In this document: positions 38,401-53,400 of the stretch, piece by piece
How the letters are laid out: each line of letters opens with the position of its first letter
How positions within the stretch are numbered: the stretch's first letter is position 1
Assembly (NCBI RefSeq): GCF_040802235.1
Contig: NC_133161.1
Coordinates: 13,781,001 to 13,845,000, forward strand
From: Manis javanica
Taxonomy: Eukaryota; Chordata; Mammalia; Pholidota; Manidae
Length of the DNA stretch: 64,000 bases
Direction: 5' to 3'
Notes under the pieces: generated by a model
Database searches by the model: none
What the model saw: the letters and a program-made list of their open reading frames with translations, nothing else
Told to the model about the DNA's origin: nothing
Made by a program: the position numbers and the translations under genes

Positions 38401-41400
38401 ATGAGGCATCTAGCAGAAACACAGGTTTTTCCTTCATAACAACTGCTCTAGTTTAGAGGGAAAAGTTCTTAGGAAATAGTTACTCTTTAGAATGAGGAAT
38501 ACTCAGAAGATGTGATCTGAACAAGAGGAACGGTAGGATTTGAAAAAGAAAGAAAGGGCATTCTGGGTACGAATGGATTCATGAGAACGGACATGAATAG
38601 GAATGAGAACAGTACGTGAAGAAGAATGAAGAGGTACACCATGTTTCTCCACCTTTCTCAGGTAGAAAAAAATTACCAGTAACTAATGAAAACTGTAAAG
38701 AATATCTTCAGAAAGCCCCAAATATTAATGCTCAAAGTCAAAAGAAACTGTTTTAAGTTTCTTTCCCTTTCCTTTTAAAGACTGTAAGAGCTCCTTCGAA
38801 GCTATTTATGATCACTGTACAAATGGATGATAATCCAAGTCAAAATCAGAAGGTAAGCTAAGTTTTAGTTTCTCTTAATAACCCATCATGGATCCTTCAT
38901 TAAAAATGTATCCAACTATTTAACCTACTTACATCTCCAACAGGAACAACTCCCTCAAAATGTGTTTCTTAGATGTACCACCCAAACTGATTTAAAAAAT
39001 CTAAATCCTGCCTGTCACGTATTCATCAAGATTTTTAAAAACATCTTAAAGAAATAATTCTGAAATATTTTTAGCTTTCCACATAACTTCAGGGTACTAT
39101 ATATAATCTTACTCCGATAAAACTAAATTGTAGTTTGTAACTATCATCTGACCAATTTCTTCAATCAAACTTGAACTATGAAAGAATTAAGAGTACTAAT
39201 CTTAATTTTCATTCAATTTTAAAAGATATTTAGTTCATAAATACATATGCTCATTAAATAGTAATAGCTAATATTATGGTTACTAGGAAGCCACAGTTTA
39301 AATTTTTTTTAAAAAGAATACACAACATGGTTTACCTTTAAAAAATGCAACTTCACTACTTACATCTTATATAGACACCTACCTTTTGGGATTCTTGCTA
39401 TGTGACCGAGACCTAAAAAAAAAAAAGAATATCTATTTTTAGAAAAGTAACTATAAATGACAAAAAGTGCAGTGGTGCACTTTTTAAAAATATTCTTCCT
39501 GATGCCTGATTTTTATACTAATTTTATAAATGTAAGGCATTTTATATTAATGTACTTTCATATTAATATAACTTAAACCAATTCTGCAGAAACCACTTCC
39601 CAAACTAGAAATAATTCTTTGTTATTTGTACTTCTGTCATTTCTCCTTTCCCTCTATGAATTTCTATGGTCTGAGATGCATACACTTTGGAATTACAACC
39701 TCATTCTATAAACCCCAGAACACCAAATTCAATCTTAACAATACCTGTGACTTAACATGATACATGACACTCTTACATAAAGCACTCTTCACATTTCCTG
39801 GCATAAATATGCTCATTCAATAGTAATAGCTAATATTATGGTTACTAGGAAGCCACAGTTTCAATTTTTTTAAAAAGAATACACAATATGGTTGAGACAT
39901 GGCTTTGGACTCAGCCTGATGGAAGTTTTCACTCTGGTTCCACCACTCACCACATGTGTGACCTGGGCAGGTTATCTATCTTCCCTCAGCTTAGTTGATC
40001 ATTCGGAAAACAGGAAAAGTGATATAGATTTCCCAGGGGATTGTAAGGATTAGATGAATTAACACAGGTAGAATTGTAGCATGGTGCCTGGCACACAACA
40101 GAAATAAATAATAGTAATTTGTATCATTACCCTTTTAAACTATAGTTGGAATTCTTGGAATCCCAGCTTGTTTAATTGTACACTTGTAACTTCCTCACTT
40201 CCATACTTAGCTACAATATTTTCTCAAGTTCACAGATAAAAAAAATGAAAAACTTTAAAACATTTCTGAAATACTGCATTTTATAATCAATGTTAAAAGA
40301 AATGTGCCACTTGGCAATAAAAAGGAGTAAGATGCAATATACGTTCTCATCTTCTACCAATGTGAAAACATAGTCCTTCAAATAATACTTTTCCTCATTT
40401 TACTGTCACCTCAGTTGAATCATTTATATTAGTGGCACTAAATGCAGAATTTTAACTTAAACTGAGGTTTATAATGCCATTTATATTGTCTTAAATATTA
40501 TAATACTGGGCAATATTCCTACAGAAACCTCAAGTGTACACAAAAGAGAACAGAAATAAAGCTCTGACTTAAAATTCATGGTAAATGAACAATACATCTA
40601 TCTCAGTGGAGGAATGACAGCACTTGCCCTAAAAAGGGAAGATGTCTACATGTAGCTTTCTTACATTTAAATATTCTAAATATGAAGAATAACATTACTT
40701 TATCAACTATTGAGTATCAATATAAAAGAATTGTGTGTATTTAGGTATTATCAAATTAGGATTTTTAATAGCATCTATAATTGAAGAAATATCAAAGTAT
40801 AATGTAAAGTAATACAAAAGAAAAAAAAACAACACCAAACCTTGTATCAGCAAAGATACAATATATCATAAAAATAAAAATAGTTCTATGCCAGCCTGGT
40901 ATAAATGTAGCCTGTTATGAAAAAAATCAGAGGGCTAGAAAAGGGCTTTGTATAATACAAAACAGAAAGGTATGAAGCACATATTTATTCACTTTTCCAT
41001 ATACTTTGGTGGAAATCACTTTGACATAAATGGCTGTAAGTTAATATACCTGTACAAACACTGTTTCACATGGTAGTATTTTAAAGAGTACACAGAAATT
41101 CCCATGTCCAGATTCTTTAACATCTAAAAATTTTTTTATTAATCACATCTCTTCATAAAATTGGGAATATTCAACTTCGGATACTTGGACTATTCAACTA
41201 ATTACTCCATACCTCCTCAGCTTCTCCCTTTCTTCTCTCTCCCTTTCCTCTCTTCGTTTCAGACGTTCCTGGTTTCTTTTCTCCTGCTTCTCAGCTACAA
41301 CTCTCTTAAAAAAAAAAAAAAAGTTTAAATTGTATTGGTTCCATTCTTATTGAGCATTAATCTTAAACTTTACCATATCTGGTTTCTAATATAGTTCAAA

Positions 41401-44400
41401 TGACATAAAAACCTGTTTAATCAATTCAATTTGAAGTTTGCCAGGTATAATAATCATTAGGCTCAAGTCTGGTTTCCAAAATCCTTGGAACCACTTTTGG
41501 GAACACTTGTAAAATTTCATGTTCCTCCATGACTTCTTAATGATATTTCAAAATCACATCTATAAGATTTTCCTCCTCCAATTGTTTCCTAGCATTATTT
41601 TGCATTTTTTAAAGAACATCAACCATTATAAATCATTCTAAGATCCCATGCTCGATGATTTCCAATACAGAAATGTCTTCATTACCTTCCAATTAACACC
41701 CTGATGCTACTTTTAAAAATACCAGTAAAACATTATATAGTTCTCTTGCTAGGTCTGTACCTGCAAACATTCCAAGTAGGCACCATTTTTTAGAGCCCCA
41801 AACAATATGCTGTAGTGCAACTACTCTTTTTTTAATAGAAACTTTTTTGTTGAGTCTGGCCAGGCTCTTCGGGGTTTTTTGGGGTTACTGCTAAGGAGTG
41901 ACCACTCTTGAATTATTTTGGTATTCAAGATTTCATTCGAGTCTCATTCTTTGCATTCACGTGCAGCACACAGTCACAGTAGCTAGAGCCATGCTCAGGC
42001 TACTTCCATTAACTGGGAAGTTCTGTCTCCAGCTCTATAGCGGTCCCTCCCTTGACTATATCATAACTTACTATTAAATCCCCTAATTTTGGACATTGAC
42101 ATTATTCCTAAATTTATTTAAAATGTGGTAATAAACCGTAAACATTCTTGCATATAATATAAACCTTACTGCCACAGTATTTAAAAAACTAGGCACAACA
42201 GATTGTTGAAAAGTAAACTGATTATATCCATTGACTCTGCTTATGTGTACCTCTTCAGAAAATACTCTCCCCATTTTTGTTCGCTTATTTTCTCAAAAGA
42301 ACTCAGCATATAAGAACTGTGTTGCCTTTCTCACAAAATCCTATGTATTTAAGTCACAGTGATTGTCCTTTTTAAAAAAAATAGGTTTCATTCTAAGTTA
42401 TTTCTGAGATGGGGCAGGAGCATTAAAAAAAAAAAAAAAACCTGTAAGTCCTGCATGCTTGCTGATATTTGGTGAAGAACTGCAAAATATTTCAAATACA
42501 TATTGGGCTCATTTTTTTCAATCTCCCTTTAAATAGTGGTATATTACTATTTATTTTTTTGAAAAGAAAATAACAATGTACTGTATGCAAGAATTAGTTT
42601 AGAACCCAGTTTGCAAGATTCCTAAATCAACATCATCTCCAACACAAAATATTACCTCCCAGAATAAGGGCACAGTATTTAAAAATCTGTTTCTTACACA
42701 TCATTCATTAAACCAGCTGCTATCTCCATTTATGATCCTACACTGCCCAGTATGAATGTTTAACAGAATCATAGTCACAAATACTACATAAAAGACAACT
42801 AATACAGATCAACAGAATGAGTGACTAAATTTGATAAAGTGAGGGATATTAATTTACCAATGTACCTTTAATTCTTCAAGCTTCTCTCTTATTTCAATAA
42901 ATCCCAGGTGCAGTTTACCCCCAAAATGATCAGCCAGTCGTCTATCATTATCATGAAGACCTAAATAGGCGGAGCAGACTTCACAAACTCGAAGTTTCTG
43001 CTGCTGGAAACTGGAAGCTGGCATAGAATTCCGATAAACTTCCTAAACAGAAGTGAGAAAACCAATGTTCATTTAAACCTAATTGAAATCATACAGTTAT
43101 ACAAAATGCACTATGTTTATATCTAAAATGCATTCTCGTGATTACACAAAGGCATGATTATTTTGTCATGAAAATTATAGATTCCCCATTACCTCCATCC
43201 TCTGTCCTCAGGACCTCTCCAATAGAGGTGAAAGATCTAAGCCTCTAATACATTTTGTTGTGAACTACCATAACAATTCTACCATGATACAGAACATGAC
43301 TTTCTGAAAAGATTTTTCTCAGTGTTCTACAATGTTTTGTTTTCTATAATTTTTGTTATTTGAGATGTGGCAATTCCAAAACTATACATCAATGAAGGAC
43401 CAAGGAAACAGAAGTAGCCCAGGCTTGCAGAGAAGGACTGTATGCCTTCTATATCGTTATAGCTTCCTTTCATTTCCTTTCCCACAGACCACTTTGTCCC
43501 TTCCAAAAAGTGTACACAAATGATAAGACTTCCCTCTCACATGAGTAGTTCTGTAAGACAAGAGATGAATGGTGCCTTATTCTGGTTTTTGTTTGCATCA
43601 ATGTGAATTCCTGATTCAGATCATTGTACTGTGGTTATATAATACAATATCCTTGTTTCTAGGAAATACATATCAAAGTATTTAGGGATAAAGAGGAATC
43701 CTATCTGTAACTTACTTTCAGACAGTTCAAATACACACACAGGAGGAGAATGATAAAGCAAATGTGGTAAAATATTAACATTTGGGGAATCTGGGTGAAG
43801 GATTAGGGGAATTCTTTATACTCTTAACTTTACTAAATAAATGAAAAATGTTTTAAAAAGGGAAAATACAAACACATAACAGACAAAGGCAAGTAACTCA
43901 CTTTTTTTGTGACTTACAGGTCCCCGTCTTTCTACTTACACATAGAGAAAAGGCTTTATAGGCTTAGTGGCCATGGTACCACAAACTGGTAAGCATAAAG
44001 ATGAATCCATATAGGAAGAACAGCTAACCATAAAACTGGAAGTAATACGCTAGATGGCATCATGGAGCTGATTGCCAGTCCCAGACTCCCTAACTATGAG
44101 TATTGATTAAATGAGAAAAACAAAACCCTGCTATGGTTAAGCCATCGTAAGTTTTCTATTAATGTCAGCTGAACACAATCTATAATGGGTCAGTAAATTT
44201 TATATTGGCCTGTCCTCAGTAAAAATCAACTGATGATAACACATGTATTAAGAGGCTAAAGATGTTAAGCTACAGACATTAAGATGTTAAGATGTGATAC
44301 TAGTAAATCTTCAAGTACAAACATATGAGATTTTATGAAAACTGCACTATATGGGAGGAAAGTAATACTGGCTTCATGACCAGTCTTTTTATTTATTATT

Positions 44401-47400
44401 TATTTTTTTATTAAGGTATTATTGATATACACTATTATGAAGGTTTCACATGAAAAACAATGTAGTTACTACATTCACCCCTATTATCAAGTCCCCCCCT
44501 TACCCCATTGCAGTCACTGTGCAGCAGTGTAGTAAGATGCCACAGAGTCACTATTTGCCTTCTCTGTGCTACACTGTCTTCCCCATGATCCCCCCCCTAC
44601 CGTGTGTGCCAATCATAATACCCCTCAACCCCCTTCTCTCTCCCTCCCTCCCTCCCCGCCCTCCTACACCCCTCCCCTTTGGTAACTGCTACTCCCTTCT
44701 TGGAGTCTGTAAGACCAAAGAGTCTTTTGGAAAAATAAACTAGCTATAAAATACTTTGCTTTTTAAATTTAATAATTTTCTGGATTGATATTAATTATAT
44801 ATAAAGAAATAAATATTAAGACATTAAAATTAACAATAATGGCTACACTGTATATCTTGTTCCATCCTATTACCTTTAATCTGTGTCTTTATATTTAAAG
44901 TGGATTTCTTGTAGCTAGCATACAGCTAAGTCTGGCTTTTTAAAGATTCCAGTCTCACAATCTCTGCCTTTTAATTAGAATGTTCAGATCATACATTTAA
45001 CATACCTCCTGGTGCAACTAGTTTAAATCTACCATCCTGCTATTTATTTTCTATGTGTTCAATCTGTTGTTTGTTCCCGTTTTTTCCGGCCCTCTTTTGG
45101 GTTAAGTATTTTTTAGGATTCTACTTTATTTCTACTACTAGTTTTCTACATTAAAGATAACTTTAATGGTTTATCTGGGCTTTATAGCACATTAATTTAC
45201 AAAGAAAGGTAGAGAGGCTTTATTAGTATCAGACAAAGGAGATTTCACAACAAGGAACATTAGTAGGGATAAGGAAGGAATTTCAAAATAACAAAGAGTT
45301 CTATTAATCAAAGATGTAACAATCCTAAATGTGTATTAACCTAATAACAGAGCTTCCAAAATACATGAAACAAAAACCAACAAAATGGAAAGTATAAACA
45401 GATGAATCCACTATTATAGTTAGAGACTTCAACTCTCCTCTTAGTAAGTAATAGAACAAGTAAACAGAAAATTGGAAGGATAAAGACTTGAACAAAGCTA
45501 TCAACTTAAATCAGTTGACATTTACAGAACACTCCATTTAACAGGGTAAAATATCCAAGTGCAGATGAAATATTCACCAAGACAGACCATATGCAGGGCC
45601 ACAAAACAAGTATTAACATATTTAACAGAACTGAAATTCCACAAATATTCTCTACCACCACAGAGTTAAAGTAAAATCAGCAACAAAAATATTTGGGGAA
45701 AAACACACCAAATATTTAAGAACTAAACACACCCCTAAATAACCCATAGGTCAAAGAAAAAATCACAAACATAATTAGCAAGTATTTTGAAATGAATGAA
45801 AATGAAAACACAACAAATGAAAATGCTGTGGGATGCAACTGTAGTCATGCTTAGAAGAAAACTTACAGCATTAAATAGTCTAAATCAATGATCTAAGCTT
45901 CTGCCTTCAGAGGCTAGAATAAGAAACAAACCCAGGTTGTGATACAGTTAGAAACAATGGAGACTATGGCAAAATGAGAGTACAATCCCATGTGAAGGCA
46001 TTCGATTTGCTTAAAAAACATCAGGTGGGTCAAGTAATAGATCTCTGCAAGATATCAAATTCTGACCTGTGCTGTGGAGGAAGAATGAGAGGCAGCTTCC
46101 AAAGTACTACCATTATTCTGAGGTGAAAAGAGAAGGGAGAATACTATAGGTGCATGGGAACGAGGATCACAGCGACAATGTACATGTTATGTGTGTGTGC
46201 ATGCCTCTTACATGTGTATGACTAGCTAGTTTAGCCAATTTCATTTACCAGTATTAATTTCAACAGAACAATGGCCTTAAATTTGAGACCACCACTAAGT
46301 TTGATACACAACCCATTAGTATGACATGGACTAATATTTTTAAATAGTCTTAAATTCCCTCTAACAGTAATAACTTTTCAGTAATTTCCAAATAGATGTT
46401 CTTAAGAAGTATAGATATCAAAGCTCTATAAACTACTATGAAGGATTCAGTTACCTCGGCTTCTCTTTTCTTTGCTCGCGCTTTCTCTACTTCATCCATT
46501 ACTTTCTGGGATTCTTCCACATTCCCTTCAGCTCCTAGTTGTTCCACCTTAGCCAATAATTTACCAATTTCTTCATTTAACTCATGAACACGTTCTGCCT
46601 AGAAAGAAACAGAAAAGATCATGAATAAAAAGTAGAATGAGTTGTCAAAGTTCAAAATATTTACAAAATATTCAGAAAAGGCTTGTTATTATATCTAAGA
46701 TAATATAAGTATAAAAAATGCTCTCGAGCATATCATTAGCGAATTGGTAGGACATCGGGATGTTTTGAGCCTGCCTGTCTTTACTTCAGTGAGTCAGCAA
46801 TAAAACTCATCTTAATAAAATGATCAACAAAATCTATAGTTATACTGTTTATACTGTTTCCCAAACTTACCCTGTTGTCCTCTGCCTCTTTGACTTTGCA
46901 CATACTATTCCCACTTCCTACAATGTCATCCATTACCTCTCTTGCCTGACTAGTGGATATCTATTCATTCAACAAGATACAACTCAAAAGTTTATTCTGT
47001 GAAATGTTCTTGTCAGGCCATCACCAGATCTCACCCCCACTTAAACACGTAAGCACAGCCTACCCTCCACTTTGTGCCACCTTTGTATTTTTATAAGTTA
47101 CTTTTATATGTATCATACCATTTTAAAGATAGCTGTTTATATTTCCTATCTTCATGTTTGTAATACCCAAAATATAGCACGGGCTCAAATATAAGTTAAA
47201 ACAAACTGGTGGATACTCGTTAAAGCAAATACATGGCTTTAGAGTACAACAGGTCTCGCTTGCTGCCACACACATCACCAGCTGTGTAATTCTGACAGTA
47301 CTTAACCCGAACCCACTTCCTCATCTGAGGAGTAGGGATAAACCTATCTCACAAAGGTGTGAGAAATGAGAGAATGTGCCTTGCATATACATGACACAGC

Positions 47401-50400
47401 ACATTATTAATTTTCATTATACTAGCATGGCTCCACTTCTCCCTTAATTCATGTCTTTCCACTGGGATTAATTCTTGTCTTTTTGGGATGCTGATTAGAA
47501 CAAACTAACTCTGTTTTGTTTGTCTGTTTGTTTATTCATTCATTATTTTGGTATCATTAATGTACAATTACATGAGCAACAATGTGGTTACTGGAATCCC
47601 CCCATTATCAAGTCCCCACCACATACCCCAACTACAGTCACCATCCATCAGCATAGTAAGATGCTACAGAGTCACTACTTGTCTTCTCTGTGTTATACTG
47701 CCTTCCCCGTGCCCTCCACCCCCACATTGTGTGTGCTAATCGTAATGCCCCTTTTTCCCCCTTATCCCTCCCTTCCCACCCATCCTCCCCAGTCCCTTTC
47801 CCTTTGGTAACTGTTAGTCCATACTTGGGTTCTGTGATTCTGCTGCTGCTTTGTTCCTTCAGTTTTTTCTTTGTTCTTATACTCCACAGATGAGTGAAAT
47901 CATTTGATACTTGTCTTTTCCCACCTGGCTTATTTCACTGAGCATAATACCCTCTAGCTCCATCCATGTTGTTGCAAATAGTAGGATTTGTTTTCTTCTT
48001 ATAGCTGAGTAATATTCCATTGTGTATATGTACCACATCTTCTTTATCCATTCATCTATTGATGGACACTTACATTGCTTCCATTTCTTGGCTATTGTAA
48101 AAATAGTGCTGCGATAAACATAGGGGTGCATATGTCTTTTTGAAACTGCATGCCTGTATTCTTAGGGTAAATTCCTAGGAGTGGAATTCCTCAGTCAAAT
48201 GGTATTTGAGTTTTTTGAGGAACCTCCACACTGCTTTCCACAGTGGTTGAACTAATTTACATTCCCACCAGCAGAGTAGGAGGGTTCCCCTTTCTCCACA
48301 TCCTCACTAACATTTGTTGTTTGTCTTTTGGATGTTGGCCATCCTACCTGGTGTGAGGTGATATCTCATTGTGGTCTTAATTTGCATTTCTCTAATGATC
48401 AACGATGTGGAGCATCTTTTCATGTGCCTGTTGGCCATCCATCTGAATTTCTTTTTTGCAGAAGTGTCTATTCAGATCCTCTGCCCATTTCTTAATTGGA
48501 TTAATTGCTTTTTATTTGTTGAAGTGTGTGAGCCCTTTATATATTTTGGATGTCAACCCTTTGTCGGATCTGTCATTTCTGAATATATTCTCCCATAATG
48601 TAGGATGTCTTTTTGTTCTGTTGATGGTGTCCTTTGCTGTACAGAAGCTTTTCAGCTTGATATCGTCCCACTTGTTCATTTTTGCTTTTGTTTCCCTTGC
48701 CCAGGGGGGCACGTTCATGAAGAAGTTGCTCATGTTTATGTCCAAGAGATTTTTGCCTATGTTTTTTTCTAAGAGTTTGATGGTTTCATGACTTACATTC
48801 AGGTCTTTGACCCATTCTGAATTTACTTTTGTCTATGGGGTTAGACAATAATCCAGTTTCATTCTCTTACATGTAGCTGTCCAGTTTTGTAGACACCAGC
48901 TGTCGAAGAGGCTGTCATTTTCCCCACTGTATATCCATGGCTCCTTTATTATATATTGACCATATATGCTTGAGTTAATCTGTGGACTCTCTATTCTGTT
49001 CCACTGGTCTATGGGTCTGTTCTTGTGCCAGTACCAAACTGTCTTGATTACTGTGACTTTGTAGTAGAGCTTGAAGTTGGGAAGTGAGATTCCTCCCCGA
49101 CCCCACCTGCTTTATTCTTCCTTGTCAGGATTGCTTTGGCTATTCGGGATCTTTGGTGGTTCCATATGAATTTTTGAACCATTTGTTCCCGTTGGTTGAA
49201 AAATGCTGTTGGTATTTTGATAGGGATTGCATTGAATCTGTAGGTTGCTTTAGGCAGGATGGCCATTTTCACAATATTAATTCTTTCTACCCAAGAGCCT
49301 GGATGAATTTCCATTTGTTAGTGTCCTCTTTAATTTCTCTTACGAGTGTCTTATAGTTTTCAGGGTATAGGTCTTTCACTTTCTTTGTTAGGTTTATTCC
49401 TAGGTATTTTATTCTTTTTGATGCAATTGTGAATGGAATTGTTTTCCTGATTTCTCTTTCTGCTAGTTCATCATTAGCATACAGGAATGGAACAGATTTC
49501 TGTGTATTGATTTTGTATCGTGCAACTTTGCTGAATTCAGATATTAGTTCTAGTAGTTTTGTAGTGGAGTCTTTAGGGTTTTTTATGTACGATATCATGT
49601 CATCAGCAAACAGTGACAGTTTAACTTCTTCCTTACCAATCTGGATGCCTTTTCTTTCTTTGTGTTGTCTGATTGCCATGGCTAGGACCTCCAGAACTAT
49701 GTTGAATAAAAGTGGGGAGAGTGGGCATCCTTGTGCTGTTCCTGATCTTAGGGGAAAAGCTTTCAGCTTCTCGCTGTTAAGTATGATGCTGGCTGTGGGT
49801 TTGTCATATATGGCCTTTATTATGTTGAGGTACTTATCCTCTATACTTATTTTGTTGAGAGTTTTTATCATGAATGGATGTTGAATTTTGTCGAATGCTT
49901 TTTCAGCATCTATGGAGATGATCATGTGTTTTTTGTCCTTTTTGTTGATGTGGTGGATGATGTTGATGGATTTTCAAGAGTTGTACCATCCCTCACTCCA
50001 GTTTGAAAAAGACAGATGCACCCCCATGTTTATCGCTGCACTATTTACAATAGCCAAGATATGGAAGCAACCTAAGTGTCCATCAGTAGATGAATGGATA
50101 AAGAAGATGTGGTACATATACACAATGGAATATTACTCAGCCATAAGAAAAAAACAGATCCTACCATCCGCAACAACATGGATGGAGCTAGAGGGTATTA
50201 TGCTCAGTGAAATAAGCCAGGCGGAGAAAGACAAGTACCAAATGATTTCACTCATATGTAGAGTATAAAAACAAAGGAAAACTGAAGGAACAAAACAGCA
50301 GCAGAATCACAGAACCCAAGAATGGACTAATAGTTACCAAAGGGAAAGGGACTGGGGAGGATGGGTGGGAAGGGAGGGATAAGGGTGGGAAAAAAGAAAG

Positions 50401-53400
50401 AGGGCATTACAATTAGCATGTATAGTGTGTGGGGGGCATGGGGAGGGCTGTGCAACACAGAGAAGACAAGTAGTGATTTTACAGCATCTTACTATGCAGA
50501 TGGACAGTGACTGTGAAGGGGTATGTGGGGGGGACTTACTGAAGGGAGGAGCCTAGTAAATATAATGTTCTTCATGTAATTGTAGATTAATGATACCAAA
50601 ATTAAAAAAAAAAAAGTTGTACCATCCTTGCATCCCTGAGATGAATCCCACTTGATCATGGTGTATGATCCTCCTGGTGTATTTTTTAATTCGGTTTGCT
50701 AATTTGTTGAGTATTTCTGCATGTATGTTCATCAGGGATATTGGTCTGTAGTTTTCTTTTTTTGTGGTATCTTTGTCTGGTTTTGGTATTAGAGTGATGC
50801 TGGCTTCATAGAATGAGTTTGGAAGTATTACCAACTAACTCTATATAGAAAAAAATGAACGTATTGCAGATATTAGGTGACATAAAAAAATCATTACCTT
50901 TATAGATGTGATTCTGTGGTTATGTTTTAGAGGGGAAATATGTATAGAATTTTCTTTTAAAATAATGAGATAGCAGAAAACTGATGGCTTTTACTCAGTT
51001 GGGATTCACTGGACTGTTTTCACAGCAAAACACTTTCAAACAGTAGTGATAAAACAGAACATCTGAAGAACACAAAACTCAACATTAAGACTATACACAG
51101 ACATTTCACTGAAGATTACAGATGGCAAATAAGCAAGTGAAAAAAATCATCACTAGTTCATCATCATGAGTCATCAGGGAAATGCAAACTGAAACCACAA
51201 TGATATCACTATACACACTTTCAGAATGGATTAAATGAAACACAGTGACATTATTGAATGCTGGCATGGATGTGGAGAAACTGGATCGCTAACACATTGC
51301 TGGTAGGAATGTAAAGTCATATAGCCACTACAGAATAAAGTTTGGCACTTGCTTTCCAAACTGAAAATGGACTTAAAATATGACCCAGAAATTGCATTCT
51401 TGGACATGACAACTTAAATCTATACAAAAATCTGTACACAAATATTTACTGCAGCTGTACTGGTATTACCCAGGAACTGGAAACAACCCAAATGTCCTTC
51501 CATGTGCGAATAGTTATACTGTGATATATTCATACCACTGAATACTACTCAGAATAAAAGGGCATTAACTACCAGTACATAGAACAACTTGTATGTATCT
51601 CACAGAAGCTGTGCTGAGTGGAAAACACCAATCTCAGAAGGATTTATAATCCATGATTACATTTATGTAATATTTGGTGAATTAATATTAATTATACAGA
51701 CAAAATAGATTTCTAGTTCCCAGGGGCTAAGGAAAAAGGCGGATGGGTGTGGCAATAAATGAGTTAACATGATGGAGCCTTGTAATACTTTAGTTAAGTA
51801 ACTTAATTATGGTGGTAGTTACCCAAGTTATACATGTGATAAAACTGCACAGAGCTACATACACACTCAAGTGCACTGCATAACTGTGAAACCTGAATAA
51901 AATTTAAGGAATGGACCAATATCAATTTCTTGGCTTTAATATTTTATTATAGCTATGTAAGATGTTAACCCAAGAGAAGGCTACAGAAGAGGATATAGAA
52001 TTCCTTGTATGTCTTTGCATGAAGTTAATTATTTCAAAATAAAGTTAAAACAAAAGTAATGAGTTAAAACTACACTTTGTACTAACAAAAGGATTGACGT
52101 TTCTTACCTTTGCTGCTACTTCAGCACTAATCTCTTCTTGAGTTTCTGCTAGTCTTTTCTTAGCCACTTCTGTTCTTCGATCACAATCTGCAATGAATGA
52201 CTGCAGATGATCCATAGCCTAAAGAGTTTGATTAAAAGACAGTTACTGCCAGAAAAACCAACTTTATTCAGAAATACCTTTAACTCAAAAATTATACTTT
52301 AAAAAAATGTGACTATGGAAATAAAAATATAACAAGCACATTTCAGTTACGAATAGAAAAAATTATTCACCATCTATCAAACTGGCAAAGAACAAACAAT
52401 TCCAGTAAGTAGTTTCCCCAGGAAAGGTAAGGCTTTTAGGAAACTGCCACTCTCATATTCCACTGAGGGAGCACAAACCACTGCAGCCTTTCTAAAATGG
52501 CAATGTTGTGACTGGTGTCAAAAGCCTTAAAAATGTCCCTCAATTTCATAATCTTACTTCCAGAAATTTGTTTTAAGTAATCAGAGATACATGGAAGGAT
52601 TAATACTCAAAGATTTTCTTCACAGTGTTATTTTTAAGAGTGAAAAGTTGTAAATACCCTAAATATCCAGGTAACACATAGAAATTCTGATCGTCAGCCA
52701 TTAAAAGGTTTTAATAGAACACTTAAAGACACAAGAAAATGTTCATCATTCATTTGTAAATAAAAAGCAAGTTACAAAATGATATATGTAGAAAGATCTC
52801 AATTTTGTAAAGCACAAAAAAATGGAAGTACATAAAATGTTAACAGTAATTATTTCCAAATATACAAATATATGAAAATTTCTAATATTTGTTTTTCTGT
52901 GTTGTTCAAATTTTTCACTATAAAAATGTTACAATCAGGAAAACTTGTCTTTTCAAAGATTAAAACACTGAAAATTTGAGCAGTGTATATTGCAAAAATT
53001 CCAGTCAATACTTATATAAAAAACATGTATCAGGTATATATATTTGTATGTCTATAATTAATAGTTCACTTAAAAGTAAACTTTTAAGATTTAATCCCAA
53101 GTTAAGCAATTTAGACGTTCACACCTTACTATATAGAAATTCAGCTAATTTAAAACAAATGTTTAATTAAAAGTATAAATTATTCAGCACATATCAAATT
53201 CTATAAATGGTTGGTTAATCCAAGAATTTCTTCAAAGTGAAAAGCAGTAAAAGGGTCATTTAAAAGCTTTTATCTGTAATGACAAATACATAACTATTTG
53301 ATCCTTTTCACTTAGAATTTTTTATCTTTAAACTCACAACAGAAGAAATATATTAAAATTTTCTTATGGGGAAACGGAAGTGGCATCTCAAAGCAGTGAG

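Larger units (their letters stand above)
36455..39382 (-). other. LUC7L2 intron between RS exon and microexon
   Basis: It contains an unassigned ancient repeat (37440-38160) split by a short L1 (37929-38007), and the first copy of a 92-97-bp duplication (39236-39332) lying 50 nt from the microexon donor. Confidence 0.65.
47503..50842 (-). mobile_element. 5'-truncated L1 with target-site duplication
   Basis: The element spans 47513-50832 between aactaactct copies at 47503-47512 and 50833-50842. It is on the minus strand: the 5' truncation is in ORF2 at the right ([20 protein letters not shown]), then the reverse-transcriptase block, then the C-terminus and 3' UTR at left. Frames are broken outside the RT piece, so it is dead but fairly young. 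A second L1 at 49992-50615 is inserted in it, leaving about 2.7 kb of the host element. Confidence 0.9.
46599..52107 (-). other. LUC7L2 intron holding the L1-in-L1 insertion
   Basis: It contains a MIR at about 47230-47410, the young L1 at 47513-50832 with its nested copy, and an old L1M at 51050-52050 ending close to the next exon. No other exon was recognised. Confidence 0.7.

Noticed and set aside
44450-44743. 97-codon Pro-rich frame at 44450 and similar ones at 47520-47893
   Set aside because: These lie in the reverse complement of L1 3' UTRs, which are C-rich on this strand; not genes.
46725-46800. A tRNA-like phrase ('agcgaattggtaggacatcg') in a LUC7L2 intron
   Set aside because: No cloverleaf could be drawn and no A-box/B-box pair was found.
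49084-49925. Plus-strand frames of 90-151 codons at 49084-49925
   Set aside because: Antisense to the L1 ORF2 reverse-transcriptase piece; no independent gene.
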